This document shows, in pieces, positions 26,822-37,297 of a stretch of DNA of 64,000 nucleotides. A program made the position numbers and the translations under genes. The stretch covers positions 1,178,001 to 1,242,000 of the forward strand of contig NZ_CP109785.1 in assembly GCF_025913575.1 (NCBI RefSeq), read 5' to 3'. The notes beneath the pieces are model-generated. The model was not told the DNA's origin and ran no database searches. It saw only the letters and a list, made by a program, of their open reading frames with translations. Origin of the DNA: Halocatena marina (GTDB lineage Archaea > Halobacteriota > Halobacteria > Halobacteriales > Haloarculaceae). The stretch's first letter is position 1; every line of letters begins with the position of its first letter.

Positions 26822-29131
26822 ATGGCTGATAACGAATCGATGAATCTCGACTGTCGAGTCGATGACCTCCTTTCTCAGATGACTCTCGATGAGAAGGTCG
26901 CTCAACTCGGATCAGTGAATGCGAACAAACTGCTTGGCGACGGAACGCTCGACCGGGAGCGAGCCGAAGAGCTTCTCTCCGATGGAATCGGTCACCTCAC
27001 CCGTATCGGAGGTGAGGGAGGACTCTCTCCAGAGAAAGCAGCAGAAACGACGAACGAACTGCAGATGATTCTTCAGGAGTCTACTCGTCTTGGCATCCCT
27101 GCAATTCCTCACGAAGAGTGTCTCAGCGGGTATATGGGTCCCGAGGGGACGACGTTTCCCCAGGCGATCGGACTTGCGAGCACGTGGTCGTCAGATCTCG
27201 TCCGCGAAATCACCGATACCATCCGTGGCCAACTCGAAGCGATCGGGACGAGACACGCCCTCTCTCCCGTACTCGATGTGGCACGTGATCTCCGATGGGG
27301 TCGCGTAGAGGAGACCTTTGGCGAGGATCCTACATTAGTTGCAGCACTGGCCTGCGGGTACGTCGACGGCTTACAAGACAATGGAGACGGTATTTCTGCG
27401 ACACTCAAACACTTCGCTGGCCACGGTGTCAGCGAGGGTGGGAAAAATCGCAGCTCGGTCAATATCGGCCGACGTGAACTGCGCGAAACACACCTGTTCC
27501 CGTTCGAGGCTGCCGTACGAACGGCCAACGCTGACGCCGTGATGAACGCGTACCACGACATCGATGGCATTCCATGTGCGAGCGACGAGTGGTTATTAAC
27601 CGATGTCCTTCGTGGAGAATGGGGATTCGATGGAACGGTCGTATCTGATTACTACAGCGTTGAATATCTTCGAAGCGAGCACGGCGTTGCCGCTGATCGA
27701 ACAGAAGCAGGTAGTGCGGCTGTCGAGGCGGGGATCGACGTTGAACTTCCGTATACGGACTGTTACGGTGAACATCTCGTAAACGCTGTCGAAGCCGGTG
27801 ATGTCGCTGAGGCGACCATCGATCAGGCGGTTCGACGTGTTCTTCGTGCAAAGGCACGATCGGGCTTGCTCGACGATGCTTTGGTGGACCCCGATGTTGC
27901 AACCGAGCCGTTCGAGGCAGAGAAAGCAATAGCGCTCACCACGCGCGCTGCCCGCGAGTCGATGACTCTACTAAAAAATGAGGATGATCTTCTCCCGCTC
28001 GTTGGTGAGGATGTGAGCTCTGTCGCAGTCATCGGGCCGAAGGCCGACGACGCCCACGAGCTCATGGGTGATTACGCCTACGCTGCTCACTACCCCGAAG
28101 AAGAAGTCGAATTAAACGCCACGACACCGCTCGACGCCATCCGTGCTCGTAGTGAGGAGTTCGGATTCGGTGTACATCACGAGCGAGGATGCACGACGAC
28201 TGGTCCCAAGATGGACGAATTCACCAGTGCTGTAGACGCTGCCGAAGATGCAGACATCGCCGTCGCGTTCGTCGGTGCTCGATCCGCTGTCGATTTCTCA
28301 GACCTCGATAAAGATCAGGAGGACTTGCCCAGTGTTCCCACTAGCGGCGAAGGCTGTGACGTAGTTGATCTTGGTCTCCCTGGTGTCCAACAGAAACTCG
28401 TCGAACTCGTCCACGATACCGGAACGCCCCTTGTCGTCGTCGTCGTAAGCGGAAAGCCTCACTCCATCGAGTGGATTGCTGAGGAGGTGCCCGCCATACT
28501 TCAGGCGTGGCTTCCTGGTGAACACGGTGGTGAAGGCATCGCTGCTGTCCTGTTCGGCGAACACAATCCCGGTGGACATCTCCCTGTTTCTATCCCGCGT
28601 GCGGTCGGGCAGCTACCGATCCACTACAATCGGAAACCCAACACTGCAAACGAAGCGCACGTCTACACAGAGAGTGACCCGCTCTACGCCTTCGGCCACG
28701 GTCTGAGTTACACTGATTTCGATTACGCTCTGTCATTGGAACGTGACGAACTCGCACCGGCCGGGACGATCGTTGCTGACGTTACAGTCAGGAACACCGG
28801 TCGTCGTGCGGGTCACGATGTTGTTCAGCTGTATGTCAGCGCTGAGAATCCAGATCAGGCACGACCAGTCCAAGAACTCGTTGGATTCGAGCGTGTCTCT
28901 GTCGACGCGGGCGAATCGAAGTGTGTCAGCTTCGAGGTGGATGCTTCGCAACTCGCCTACTACGACCGCGATTTCAACCTCGCTGTCGAAGAAGGACCGT
29001 ACGAGTTCAGGGTCGGTCACTCGGCAAGTGACATCGTCACGACCGCGTCGTTTACAGTGAATAAAACAAAGGAGGTGCCTTCTACGGGACGGACGTACTT
29101 CACCGAGACACGCGTCACAGACCTCGAATAA
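26822..29131 (+). CDS. GH3 beta-glucosidase/beta-xylosidase
   Basis: A 769-aa three-domain glycoside hydrolase family 3 enzyme, starting MADNESMNLD. The (beta/alpha)8 domain has the substrate-binding DLRWGRVEETFGEDP and KHFAGHG motifs and the nucleophile Asp276 in VVSDYYS. The alpha/beta sandwich (about 370-590) and a C-terminal fibronectin-III-like domain (about 640-745) follow. No signal peptide is present, so it probably works inside the cell on imported oligosaccharides. The HEECLSGYMGPEGTTFP stretch resembles the beta-xylosidase/beta-glucosidase group. It belongs with the transporter genes at 30566-36563. Confidence 0.93.
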   Translation: MADNESMNLDCRVDDLLSQMTLDEKVAQLGSVNANKLLGDGTLDRERAEELLSDGIGHLTRIGGEGGLSPEKAAETTNELQMILQESTRLGIPAIPHEECLSGYMGPEGTTFPQAIGLASTWSSDLVREITDTIRGQLEAIGTRHALSPVLDVARDLRWGRVEETFGEDPTLVAALACGYVDGLQDNGDGISATLKHFAGHGVSEGGKNRSSVNIGRRELRETHLFPFEAAVRTANADAVMNAYHDIDGIPCASDEWLLTDVLRGEWGFDGTVVSDYYSVEYLRSEHGVAADRTEAGSAAVEAGIDVELPYTDCYGEHLVNAVEAGDVAEATIDQAVRRVLRAKARSGLLDDALVDPDVATEPFEAEKAIALTTRAARESMTLLKNEDDLLPLVGEDVSSVAVIGPKADDAHELMGDYAYAAHYPEEEVELNATTPLDAIRARSEEFGFGVHHERGCTTTGPKMDEFTSAVDAAEDADIAVAFVGARSAVDFSDLDKDQEDLPSVPTSGEGCDVVDLGLPGVQQKLVELVHDTGTPLVVVVVSGKPHSIEWIAEEVPAILQAWLPGEHGGEGIAAVLFGEHNPGGHLPVSIPRAVGQLPIHYNRKPNTANEAHVYTESDPLYAFGHGLSYTDFDYALSLERDELAPAGTIVADVTVRNTGRRAGHDVVQLYVSAENPDQARPVQELVGFERVSVDAGESKCVSFEVDASQLAYYDRDFNLAVEEGPYEFRVGHSASDIVTTASFTVNKTKEVPSTGRTYFTETRVTDLE

Positions 29132-29196
29132 TCGGCTCGTCGATTCACGGCAGCCGAACCCTCACGTATTTACATAGTCGAACGTATCGTACGTTC

Positions 29197-30096
29197 GTGA
29201 CGACGGACTCATCGCATCCACTCGACGAAATCGATCCGGAGTCGATTGCGCCTGAAGACATCGACGAAACAGAGGTACACACCGCGCTCAGTTCCTCGGA
29301 TCCGATGGTTCGACAGCGAGGCATAGCGGTTTGTGAGACCCTCGCAGGGGACGGAATCGACACCGTACGATTGTTCCTCGATGACGTCGCAACACTCGCA
29401 GTCGACAGCAATACAGTGGTCTCGCTACGCGCGATCTCCGTCCTTGACAGCGTAGCCGAGATGGATCCGGCAGCGCTTGAGGACAGGCTGTCTGATCTCG
29501 TTGGTGTGCTCGACGCCGACGTCGTAGACGTGCAACTGACCGGTGCGACCATCCTCGGAAAGCTCGTCGTCGAGCGATCCGATCTCCTTGAGCCGTACAC
29601 CAAACAGTTGATTGAGGCCATCAACATCACAGAACTCGACCAAGAGATCGAAGATGTCAGTGATGTCGTCGACGACCGCGTGACCCGGCAAACACTTCAA
29701 GAACACGTGATGGGAGAGCGCAGACGGCGCATGGCCAGCCGCCGAACGTTGATCAACGTCGTAGTCGCGCTCATCGAGGAGGAACCGCGATCAGCGTTCG
29801 ATGCGGTCGATAGTCTTGTTACGCTGCTCGACGACGTTGACCCGGCTGTCATCGGAGGTGCTGTCAACGCGCTTGGCGAGCTAGCTGCCGTCAACCCAGA
29901 TGTTGTTGCACCGGCTAGCGATCATCTGATCGACTGTCTCGACCACGACCGAACAGCCGTCCGTGTTCGTTCTATCTGGGCACTTGGCCACCTTGGGGAC
30001 GACGCAGTTGTACCAAAATTGCGAACAATCGCAGCAACAGACGACGACGAAGACGTTCGGGAGATCGCCGAAAAAACCGCAAACTTTCTCGCCTGA
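29197..30096 (+). CDS. HEAT-repeat protein
   Basis: A 299-aa acidic, all-helical protein with a GTG start. Several HEAT-like repeats are seen in the first half (from about 27: DPMVRQRGIAVCETLAGDG; SLRAISVLDSVAEMDPAALE; QLTGATILGKLVVE) and again at 215-298 (GGAVNALGELAAVNPD; RVRSIWALGHLGDDAVVPKL). Residues about 155-185 are a basic helical insert (GERRRRMASRR). Probably a protein-binding scaffold. It lies 65 nt after GH3 on the same strand, but no functional link is shown. Confidence 0.8.
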   Translation: MTTDSSHPLDEIDPESIAPEDIDETEVHTALSSSDPMVRQRGIAVCETLAGDGIDTVRLFLDDVATLAVDSNTVVSLRAISVLDSVAEMDPAALEDRLSDLVGVLDADVVDVQLTGATILGKLVVERSDLLEPYTKQLIEAINITELDQEIEDVSDVVDDRVTRQTLQEHVMGERRRRMASRRTLINVVVALIEEEPRSAFDAVDSLVTLLDDVDPAVIGGAVNALGELAAVNPDVVAPASDHLIDCLDHDRTAVRVRSIWALGHLGDDAVVPKLRTIAATDDDEDVREIAEKTANFLA

Positions 30097-30117
30097 CACC
30101 GTAACGGATGCAGAAGC

Positions 30118-30351
30118 TCAGTTGTCCATCGCTCGTTTTGTACAAAACCAGTAGGTCACGCTGAAGAAGATGAACGTCCCGATCACTAAGATGATATCGA
30201 TGACGAGGATCGGAAACGACTGATCGCCAGGCCCGACGAAGAGGACTGAGAGCATAAGAAAGAGTCCCATCGAAACAATGAGTGCGAGGATCACCTGTAT
30301 CTGCTTGCGCTGGGCACAGACGAGATCGAGGAGAGTCGTTGTCTTCGACAT
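30118..30351 (-). CDS. small two-helix membrane protein
   Basis: A 77-aa protein with two hydrophobic segments (about 19-40 and 47-70: ILVIDIILVIGTFIFFSVTYW) and a short basic N-terminal helix with a QRKQIQ motif. Convergent with the HEAT-repeat gene (21 nt apart). No family or function recognised. The composition is clearly that of a membrane protein. Confidence 0.65.
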   Translation of the reverse strand: MSKTTTLLDLVCAQRKQIQVILALIVSMGLFLMLSVLFVGPGDQSFPILVIDIILVIGTFIFFSVTYWFCTKRAMDN

Positions 30352-30565
30352 GATGTGTGTTCGGCGGACACATTAGAAAAGTTTGGTGGTACTAAAGACT
30401 GCTCCATCCATGACTGTCCACAGGCACCGTCAAGTGCGTCCAATGGAGAGTAGGTGAGTAGGTCACCAAATCCGAGCACGGAGGTCGGTTCCCAAATTCT
30501 TCATTGAAATTCCTGAACGCTCATCCACAATGCTTATGACTAATTATTGCTACGCTACATATGTT

Positions 30566-32344
30566 ATGCCACGTGATAGCAGTCAAAACGAATATGATAA
30601 CATAATAAGCCGCAGGAAATTGTTAACAGTAGCCGGGGCGACAGGTATGGCGGCACTGGCTGGGTGTGCTGGTAAGGAAGCCAATAGTGGTGATAATGGT
30701 GGTGGCGGCGGTGGCGGTGACAGCGGGATGCAAGTTCATGACGCCACGTTCGTCAATGCTTACACGGGTAACCCGGTTGACCTTCACTTCAATTCTCAGG
30801 CAACTCAAAACTACAGTTGGACCGCGGGGAGGTGTGTCTTCGCTCCGTTTCTCAAGTACTCATTCAACGAGAAGAAGTTTATTCTCGGGGCACTCAAGGA
30901 CCTCCAGATCGAAGATAAGGAAGTCACGCTCACGTTCCGCGATGATCTGAAGTGGAGCAATGGGGACGACTGGACAACAGACGACTTCGAAGTCCAGATC
31001 AAGCTGGCGAAGAAGACCGAACAGTCCATCTGGGGCTACCTCGATGACTACGAAATCGTCGATAAGAGCACTGCTCGGCTGATTCTCTCCGGTCCGACGA
31101 ATCCTCAGATTGTCAAATTCGAACTCACAAACTTCTTCGTGGACACGAAGGCAGAAACCCACAGCCAGTGGCTGGATAAGCCCGCAGAGGAATTCCTGCA
31201 GTGGGCGTGGGAGGATCCCGTCTCCAGCGCCATGATGAAGTTCGTGAACAAAGACCAACAGGCGTTCGAATTCGAGCGCAATCCCGAATTCTATAAGGCA
31301 GACAACGTCAACTTCAGCACGTACTTGCTTGAGAGCTTTAGCGGGAACAATCCACAACATCAGGCGCTGGTTGCGGGCGATAAGGTCGATGGCGCTACGA
31401 GCCTCTTTACACCGCCAACGATCGCCGAGAGGTTCCCAGACCATATTGTGGAAATAAACATCCCCGCAAAGTGGGGATACGGTGTCGTATTCAATCACTC
31501 CGACTCTGATTTTGGAAAGCGGGCTGTCCGGCAGGCGGTTGCACACGTCATCAACCGGCAGGCCCTCGTCAAAAATGCCGGACCAGAAACGAAGTTTGTA
31601 ACTCCCGCTCCCTGTGGTATCGCCCCCAAAGATCAGGAGCGCTGGCTCGGTGACTGGTTCGGTGATTTCGAGACCTACGGTGCCAAGACAAGCCAGACCG
31701 ACAAAGCTACCAAACTCCTCGAAGGAGCCGGATACTCCCGACAGGGCGGAAAATGGAAGGACGAAAATGGCAACACGCTCGGCGGGGACTACTACACGCC
31801 AGCGGGCTGGACGGATTGGACGACCATGACGCAGACAGTCGTCGATCAGCTGAACAACTTCGGATTCGACTTCTCGATCAGTACGAAGCCAACAAACGAC
31901 TGGTTCAACCAGTTCTCCAACAGCAATTTCAAGATGGGAGCGATGTACTGGCTACCAGGCGGTTCGCGGTCGACGTTCCCGTATTTCCCACTGTACTACC
32001 AGCTGTGGGCGACTGACATTGGTGGTGGACACGGCTACCGGAAGAAGGCGGACTCGAAACAGACGATCCCTGGCAGGAGTGGCGGAAAGATGACGCTAAA
32101 CCCGTTAAAGGTGACCGAGAAGATCGCTAAACAGTCCAGTGAAGAGAAATCGAGACCATTCGTCCAGAAGGCGGCGTGGCACAGCCACATCGAACTGCCG
32201 TTCCTCGGGCTGGTATCCAAGTTCGAACAGTCTTGGGTGACGGACGACGAGTGGACAATCGCCGAAGAAGGCAGTCCCAATCGCCGTGTCAAGTGGCCCC
32301 CGTTCTGGTGGCTGCACGAGGGAGAACTGCAGTACAATGCATAG
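30566..32344 (+). CDS. ABC transporter substrate-binding lipoprotein (family 5)
   Basis: A 592-aa binding protein of the oligopeptide/oligosaccharide family 5. It starts MPRDSSQNEY. The Tat motif SRRKLL (15-20) is followed by a hydrophobic stretch and lipobox LAGC with Cys34. A Gly/Asp-rich linker leads to the binding domain (LTFRDDLKWSNGDDWTTDDF). In archaea such proteins bind cello- and xylo-oligomers as well as peptides. Next to GH3, oligosaccharide import is the better guess. The two permeases and the ATPase follow within 15 nt. Confidence 0.9.
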   Translation: MPRDSSQNEYDNIISRRKLLTVAGATGMAALAGCAGKEANSGDNGGGGGGGDSGMQVHDATFVNAYTGNPVDLHFNSQATQNYSWTAGRCVFAPFLKYSFNEKKFILGALKDLQIEDKEVTLTFRDDLKWSNGDDWTTDDFEVQIKLAKKTEQSIWGYLDDYEIVDKSTARLILSGPTNPQIVKFELTNFFVDTKAETHSQWLDKPAEEFLQWAWEDPVSSAMMKFVNKDQQAFEFERNPEFYKADNVNFSTYLLESFSGNNPQHQALVAGDKVDGATSLFTPPTIAERFPDHIVEINIPAKWGYGVVFNHSDSDFGKRAVRQAVAHVINRQALVKNAGPETKFVTPAPCGIAPKDQERWLGDWFGDFETYGAKTSQTDKATKLLEGAGYSRQGGKWKDENGNTLGGDYYTPAGWTDWTTMTQTVVDQLNNFGFDFSISTKPTNDWFNQFSNSNFKMGAMYWLPGGSRSTFPYFPLYYQLWATDIGGGHGYRKKADSKQTIPGRSGGKMTLNPLKVTEKIAKQSSEEKSRPFVQKAAWHSHIELPFLGLVSKFEQSWVTDDEWTIAEEGSPNRRVKWPPFWWLHEGELQYNA

Positions 32345-32359
32345 TTATAGCTATCAACG

Positions 32360-33358
32360 ATGAACTACTATCTCAAGCGGACGGCAAGAATACCGGCGAC
32401 CATACTCGCAGTTGTAACGCTCACCTTCGGATTGATCCGGTTGCTCCCGGGTGGACCGTTCACACAGCTACGAATCGAACTCATACGACAAGGGGTTCCG
32501 GTCGAACAGGTCAATGCACGAATCGAGGCGCTCCAGAACATTCGGCCCGACGCCCCACTCTACGTCCAGTACTTCGACTACCTTGCAGGTGTCGCTCAGC
32601 TCGATCTGGGTCGGTCGATTTCGTTGGACCAGCCCGTTATCGAAGTCATCGCCAGAGCGCTCCCGTGGACGGTGTTCATCGTGGTCGTCTCCACGGTGCT
32701 GATGTTCGTTGGCGGCGTCCTGCTCGGTGCGATTCAGGCGTACTGGGAGGGATCAAGGTTCGACAAGACTTTCTCGGGCGTATCGATCCTCTTGACATCG
32801 ATTCCGTACTACATTTTCGCGGTGGTATTTGTGTTCTTCTTGGCGTTCCAGTACAGGCTGTTCCCGACGGGGGATGCGTTCGCGCGGGGTCTCGATGCCA
32901 CACTCAATCTGGAGTACATTCTGAGCGTTCTCCATCACGCTGCGCTGCCTATTTTAGCGTTCACTATCGGAGGAATTGGATCGACAGCACTCAACATGCG
33001 TGGAAACAGCATTCAAGTACTCGGCGAGGAGTACGTCGAAGTCGCTCGGCTTCGTGGTCTCTCCGACAGCCGCATCGCCACCCGTTACGTCGCGAAAAAC
33101 GCTATTCTCCCGATGTACACGGGACTGTTGCTGATGATCGGCTTCCGACTCGGGGGGACTGTCGTGCTCGAGGAGATTTTCTCGTATCCCGGCCTCGGTT
33201 ACTACCTGATCTCCGGGGTCGAAGCGAACGACTATCCGCTCATGATGGGATGTTTCTTGGTCATCACGACCACGCTCGTCGTGGCGGTTTATATTGCTGA
33301 CTTGACGTACGGACTGATCGATCCGCGTATCAGCGTAGGTGATTCGAATGACTACTGA
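32360..33358 (+). CDS. ABC transporter permease (DppB/OppB type)
   Basis: A 332-aa inner-membrane permease with six hydrophobic segments. The first helix starts at about 9 and the permease core runs from about 95 to 315. The coupling loop has EEYVEVARLRGLSDSRIATRY, the EAA-type motif that contacts the ATPase. It pairs with the DppC-type permease, whose start overlaps its stop by 11 nt. Confidence 0.92.
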   Translation: MNYYLKRTARIPATILAVVTLTFGLIRLLPGGPFTQLRIELIRQGVPVEQVNARIEALQNIRPDAPLYVQYFDYLAGVAQLDLGRSISLDQPVIEVIARALPWTVFIVVVSTVLMFVGGVLLGAIQAYWEGSRFDKTFSGVSILLTSIPYYIFAVVFVFFLAFQYRLFPTGDAFARGLDATLNLEYILSVLHHAALPILAFTIGGIGSTALNMRGNSIQVLGEEYVEVARLRGLSDSRIATRYVAKNAILPMYTGLLLMIGFRLGGTVVLEEIFSYPGLGYYLISGVEANDYPLMMGCFLVITTTLVVAVYIADLTYGLIDPRISVGDSNDY

Positions 33359-34364
33359 AAGTGGATCCACCTCGGAGGAGATCGACTGGCGTTCCGATGC
33401 GTCCTCATCTGAGATGAGCCGCCGTGACCGGTTAGAGGAGCTATACCAGCAGACGATCTATGAACCCGCTGTTGTTGCGTGGTCGGACTCACGCACTCGT
33501 CTCGGTATCTCTATCCTGAGTGTCTACCTCCTTATGGCGCTGGTGGAGATTCTAGGTCTCTGGCGCAACCCTTCAACTAGTCAGGCGGACCGTCTTCTTA
33601 CTCCGTTCCAGAACATGCAATACCCGCTCGGGACGACCCAGTCTGGAGTCGACTTGTTGGCCTTGATCATTGATTCGACACCGTTCATCCTATTGATGGT
33701 GTTGGCAGGCGGCGTGTGGGCGACTGGTATCGCTGTCGTGGTCGGAACGGTCTCGGGCTATAAGGGTGGGGTGATCGACACCGTTATCACATCGTTCTCA
33801 GATTTCTTCATGGCGATTCCAGGACTCCCGCTCGTCATCATTCTAGCGCTTACGTTTAGTCCAGAGAACCCGATCTTTCTCGGGATGATCCTTACGATCA
33901 ACTACTGGGCCGGTCTCGGTCGCTCGATACGGTCGCAGGTCCTCTCGATACGGGAGGCGAGCTACGTCGAGGCGTCCCGGGCGATGGGAACGAGCACGCC
34001 ACGTATCATCCTCAAGGACGTGCTCCCGAACATCATGCCGTATGTGATGGTCAATTTCGTGTTTGCTGCGCGCTACACCATTTTCGCGTCCGTTGGACTG
34101 TACTTAATCGGCGTGCTACCTTACACAGGACAGAATTGGGGAGTTACGTTGAATAATGCGTACAACAATGGCGGATTGATCACGATGCAGGCGTTCCACT
34201 GGCTTCTCGTCCCGATCGTTGCAATCGTCGGGTTAGCCTTCGGGCTCATTCTGGTGAGCCAAGGAATGGACCGAATCTTCAATCCCCGGGTCCGGACCCG
34301 TCTCACTGGCGAATCCGAGTCCGTTGAAACAGAAAGCGATACCTCATCGACGGGGATGATGTAA
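33348..34364 (+). CDS. ABC transporter permease (DppC/OppC type)
   Basis: A 338-aa permease starting MTTESGSTSE at 33348, 11 nt before the DppB-type stop. The acidic N-terminal cytoplasmic tail (about 1-48) is longer than usual. The six helices lie between about 55 and 310. The coupling loop has REASYVEASRAMGTSTPRII, the EAA motif. A Ser/Glu-rich C-terminal tail follows. Cotranscribed with its neighbours. Confidence 0.92.
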   Translation: MTTESGSTSEEIDWRSDASSSEMSRRDRLEELYQQTIYEPAVVAWSDSRTRLGISILSVYLLMALVEILGLWRNPSTSQADRLLTPFQNMQYPLGTTQSGVDLLALIIDSTPFILLMVLAGGVWATGIAVVVGTVSGYKGGVIDTVITSFSDFFMAIPGLPLVIILALTFSPENPIFLGMILTINYWAGLGRSIRSQVLSIREASYVEASRAMGTSTPRIILKDVLPNIMPYVMVNFVFAARYTIFASVGLYLIGVLPYTGQNWGVTLNNAYNNGGLITMQAFHWLLVPIVAIVGLAFGLILVSQGMDRIFNPRVRTRLTGESESVETESDTSSTGMM

Positions 34365-36563
34365 ATGAGTACTGATAGTCCATCTGGGAATCAGGCAGTG
34401 TCGAATAGCGTCAGCGACGACCCAATCCTCGAAATTAGCGATACGAACGTCACCTACAGCGATGGCGATACATACGTCCTTGAGGACGTCAACGTCGATA
34501 TCGATCGGAACGAGGTTCTCGGGATTGTTGGTGAAAGCGGAAGCGGGAAGTCGATGTTCGCTTCAGCGCTCCTCGATGCTGTCCCCGATCCCGGAGTTCT
34601 CACCGGACAGATCCGCTATCACCGAGAGGACGGATCGACCGTCGACGTTCTCGAATTGAGTGATGAGGAACTCAGGCAGTTCCGCTGGGAGGAAGTGGCG
34701 ATGGTATTTCAGGGTGCGATGAGTTCGTTCAACCCGACGATGAAGATCAGAGCCCACTTCGAGGAGACGCTCATGAGCCACGATAGAAACGTCTCCGAGG
34801 GTCTGGAGTTCGCCCACGAACTCCTCGAAAATCTCTATCTCGAACCCGAACGGGTACTCGATTCGTACCCCCACGAGCTCTCTGGTGGGATGCAACAGCG
34901 CGCACTCATTGCGCTGAGCATGGCGCTGAATCCCGAAGTGCTGGTAATGGACGAGCCAACGGCTGCGCTCGATCTGTTGATGCAGCGGTCGATCCTCAAA
35001 CTGCTCGACGAACTGCAACAGAAGTACGACGTGACGATCATCTTCATCACACACGATCTGCCGCTGGTCGCGTCCCTCGCTGACCGGATGGCCATCATTT
35101 ATGCGTTCCAGTTCGTGGAGATCGGACCACGCGATGAGATTATCGGCGATTCGGCTCACCCATACACCCGGGCGCTGTTGAACGCAACACCAAACCTCGA
35201 CGCACCGTTGGGAGAGATGCGGCCCATCGAGGGAGAAGGTCCCGCTCCAGTGAACGTCCCGACTGGGTGTCGGTTCCACCCGCGGTGCTCACTGGCGACG
35301 GATGAGTGTCGGAGCATTCACCCACCGCTCGATCCGATTGACGAGTCTAGTAACGATCATCGGTCCGCGTGTCACCACTGGGAAGAGTCCCGCGAGGAGA
35401 TTCCGCTCAACTTCGGACAGAGTGACTTCGATGACGTCCGCTCATCCGAGAGAGCGAAATCAGCAGGACGAACGGCCCCAACGGATGAGTCACCGCTCCT
35501 GTCACTTGATGATGTCGAGGTTCACTTCACGAAAGAGCAGGGGCTACTCGACCGGTTTACGAAGGAGCCGGACGTCGTACGGGCGGTTGACGGTGTTTCG
35601 CTCGATATCCACGAGCAGGACCTCGTGTGTCTCCTTGGTGAGAGTGGCTGTGGTAAGACGACACTAGGAAAGACGATGATTGGACTCCAGCGCCCGACTG
35701 GTGGATCGATTGCGTATCGCGGTCAGGATATCTGGGAGGCGAGTGACAGCGATATTCCGTACGACGATATCCGGTCAGCGCTCCAGATTATTCATCAGGA
35801 TCCGGGAAGCGCACTCAATCCCAACCGGCGGATCGTTAACATTCTCTCAGAGCCCCTCAGGCATACACACCCAAACAGTAGCAGAACCGAGCGCCGCAGT
35901 CGGATCACGTCGCTGCTCGAACGAGTCGGCATGACGCCAGCGGAGGACTTTATCAGCCGGTATCCCCACCAGCTCTCGGGCGGTGAAAAACAGCGCGTTG
36001 TGCTTGCGCGTGCGTTGTTGATGAATCCGAACGCGATCCTTGCTGATGAGGCTATCAGTGCGGTTGATGTCTCACTGCGAATAGAGATCATGGATCTCAT
36101 GCTCGAACTGCAGTCCGAGTTTGAGACGTCATTCTTGTTCATCTCACACGATCTCTCGAACGCCCGATATTTCGCCGAACACGGTGACGGACGGATCGCC
36201 GTCATGTATCTCGGTGAGATTGTTGAGATCGGATCGGCTGAGCGTCTTATCCACGATCCGCGCCACCCCTACACAGAGGTGCTCCGATGGGCAACTCCGA
36301 ATCTGGATCTCGAGGCTATGGAGGCAGACGAACCACCAGTCAGGACGGTCGACGTACCAGATCCGGTCGACCCACCGTCTGGCTGTCGGTTCCACACTCG
36401 CTGTCCCGTCGCACGTGAGACGTGTCGGGAACAGCATCCGGAGCTACAGGAGTGCGAGGACGCCGATGGGATGGCCGCGTGCTTCCGCGAGCATCCAGAT
36501 CACGAATACTGGGACAGTGAGCCACTCGCAGGTGCGGTCGAGGAACGGGATCAGTTCGAGTAA
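34365..36563 (+). CDS. fused double ATP-binding subunit (DppD-DppF type)
   Basis: A 732-aa fusion of the two ATPases that power this transporter. The first half has Walker A GESGSGKS (about 55), signature LSGGMQQR and Walker B VLVMDEPTAALD. The second has GESGCGKT (about 425), LSGGEKQR and AILADEAISAVD. Each half ends with the oligopeptide/dipeptide C-terminal Cys motif (GCRFHPRCSLATDEC and GCRFHTRCPVARETC). In most such operons these are two genes. The start abuts the previous stop directly. Confidence 0.93.
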   Translation: MSTDSPSGNQAVSNSVSDDPILEISDTNVTYSDGDTYVLEDVNVDIDRNEVLGIVGESGSGKSMFASALLDAVPDPGVLTGQIRYHREDGSTVDVLELSDEELRQFRWEEVAMVFQGAMSSFNPTMKIRAHFEETLMSHDRNVSEGLEFAHELLENLYLEPERVLDSYPHELSGGMQQRALIALSMALNPEVLVMDEPTAALDLLMQRSILKLLDELQQKYDVTIIFITHDLPLVASLADRMAIIYAFQFVEIGPRDEIIGDSAHPYTRALLNATPNLDAPLGEMRPIEGEGPAPVNVPTGCRFHPRCSLATDECRSIHPPLDPIDESSNDHRSACHHWEESREEIPLNFGQSDFDDVRSSERAKSAGRTAPTDESPLLSLDDVEVHFTKEQGLLDRFTKEPDVVRAVDGVSLDIHEQDLVCLLGESGCGKTTLGKTMIGLQRPTGGSIAYRGQDIWEASDSDIPYDDIRSALQIIHQDPGSALNPNRRIVNILSEPLRHTHPNSSRTERRSRITSLLERVGMTPAEDFISRYPHQLSGGEKQRVVLARALLMNPNAILADEAISAVDVSLRIEIMDLMLELQSEFETSFLFISHDLSNARYFAEHGDGRIAVMYLGEIVEIGSAERLIHDPRHPYTEVLRWATPNLDLEAMEADEPPVRTVDVPDPVDPPSGCRFHTRCPVARETCREQHPELQECEDADGMAACFREHPDHEYWDSEPLAGAVEERDQFE

Positions 36564-37297
36564 AGGACGTCATTTTTGTTGCCGATTGACGAGCGTTATG
36601 GTGGAGTCTCTCGGCAAGGTTAGTATATTATTCTATTGTCAACTCGTACGCCCAATCCGTAGCCGGGATCTCAATAGTCGATTTTTCATTACGATTTCAC
36701 GAACGTAAGTTTCTATCTTAGGTCAGTACGACTACGTATTCTTGAACCGACTGTCGAAGAAACTAACAGCATGTAGAGCCTGCTGTATTCTCTGTTTGAA
36801 AATGAGAATGCATTCAAATCCTCGAATATATAGTACTGATGAAGTGTGGCTGAACATGATATGTAGTGAGTACAACTCGTCAATCCAAAATATTAGTAAG
36901 TACAGATGAAATCATCCACTATGGACCCAATTGGTGATTTAGAGATTTGTTGGGCCCATCTATGACGTAGTACGATGATAAAAGTCGGAAATCACAAGAA
37001 ATTCGATTGCGTTTCTTGTTTTATCTTAATGCAAGAGGTATGATTTGAGTGCCTTCTGCAAATCAAGGTATTCGAACTGAATTGAGATCATATAATAAAG
37101 ATATACATATAGTGAAGATGATATTCATATTTCTTTAGGCGTGTATGGTGAGCTGTAAAATCAAATAGTGACTTACTGTGGTTTATTGAATGGAGGTGTA
37201 GCCCGTAACTTATGTTCTGAATAGTTACTTTCACATGGGGAGTTATAGAATTGTCGCGATCAGTGTTTTTATTAGGTTACCATCCTCCAGTTGATGA
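36564..37297. other. AT-rich intergenic desert after the ABC operon
   Basis: About 730 bp, strongly AT-rich, with no credible gene, RNA gene or repeat array. Together with the desert at 25049-26821 it brackets the GH3/ABC block. Confidence 0.6.
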
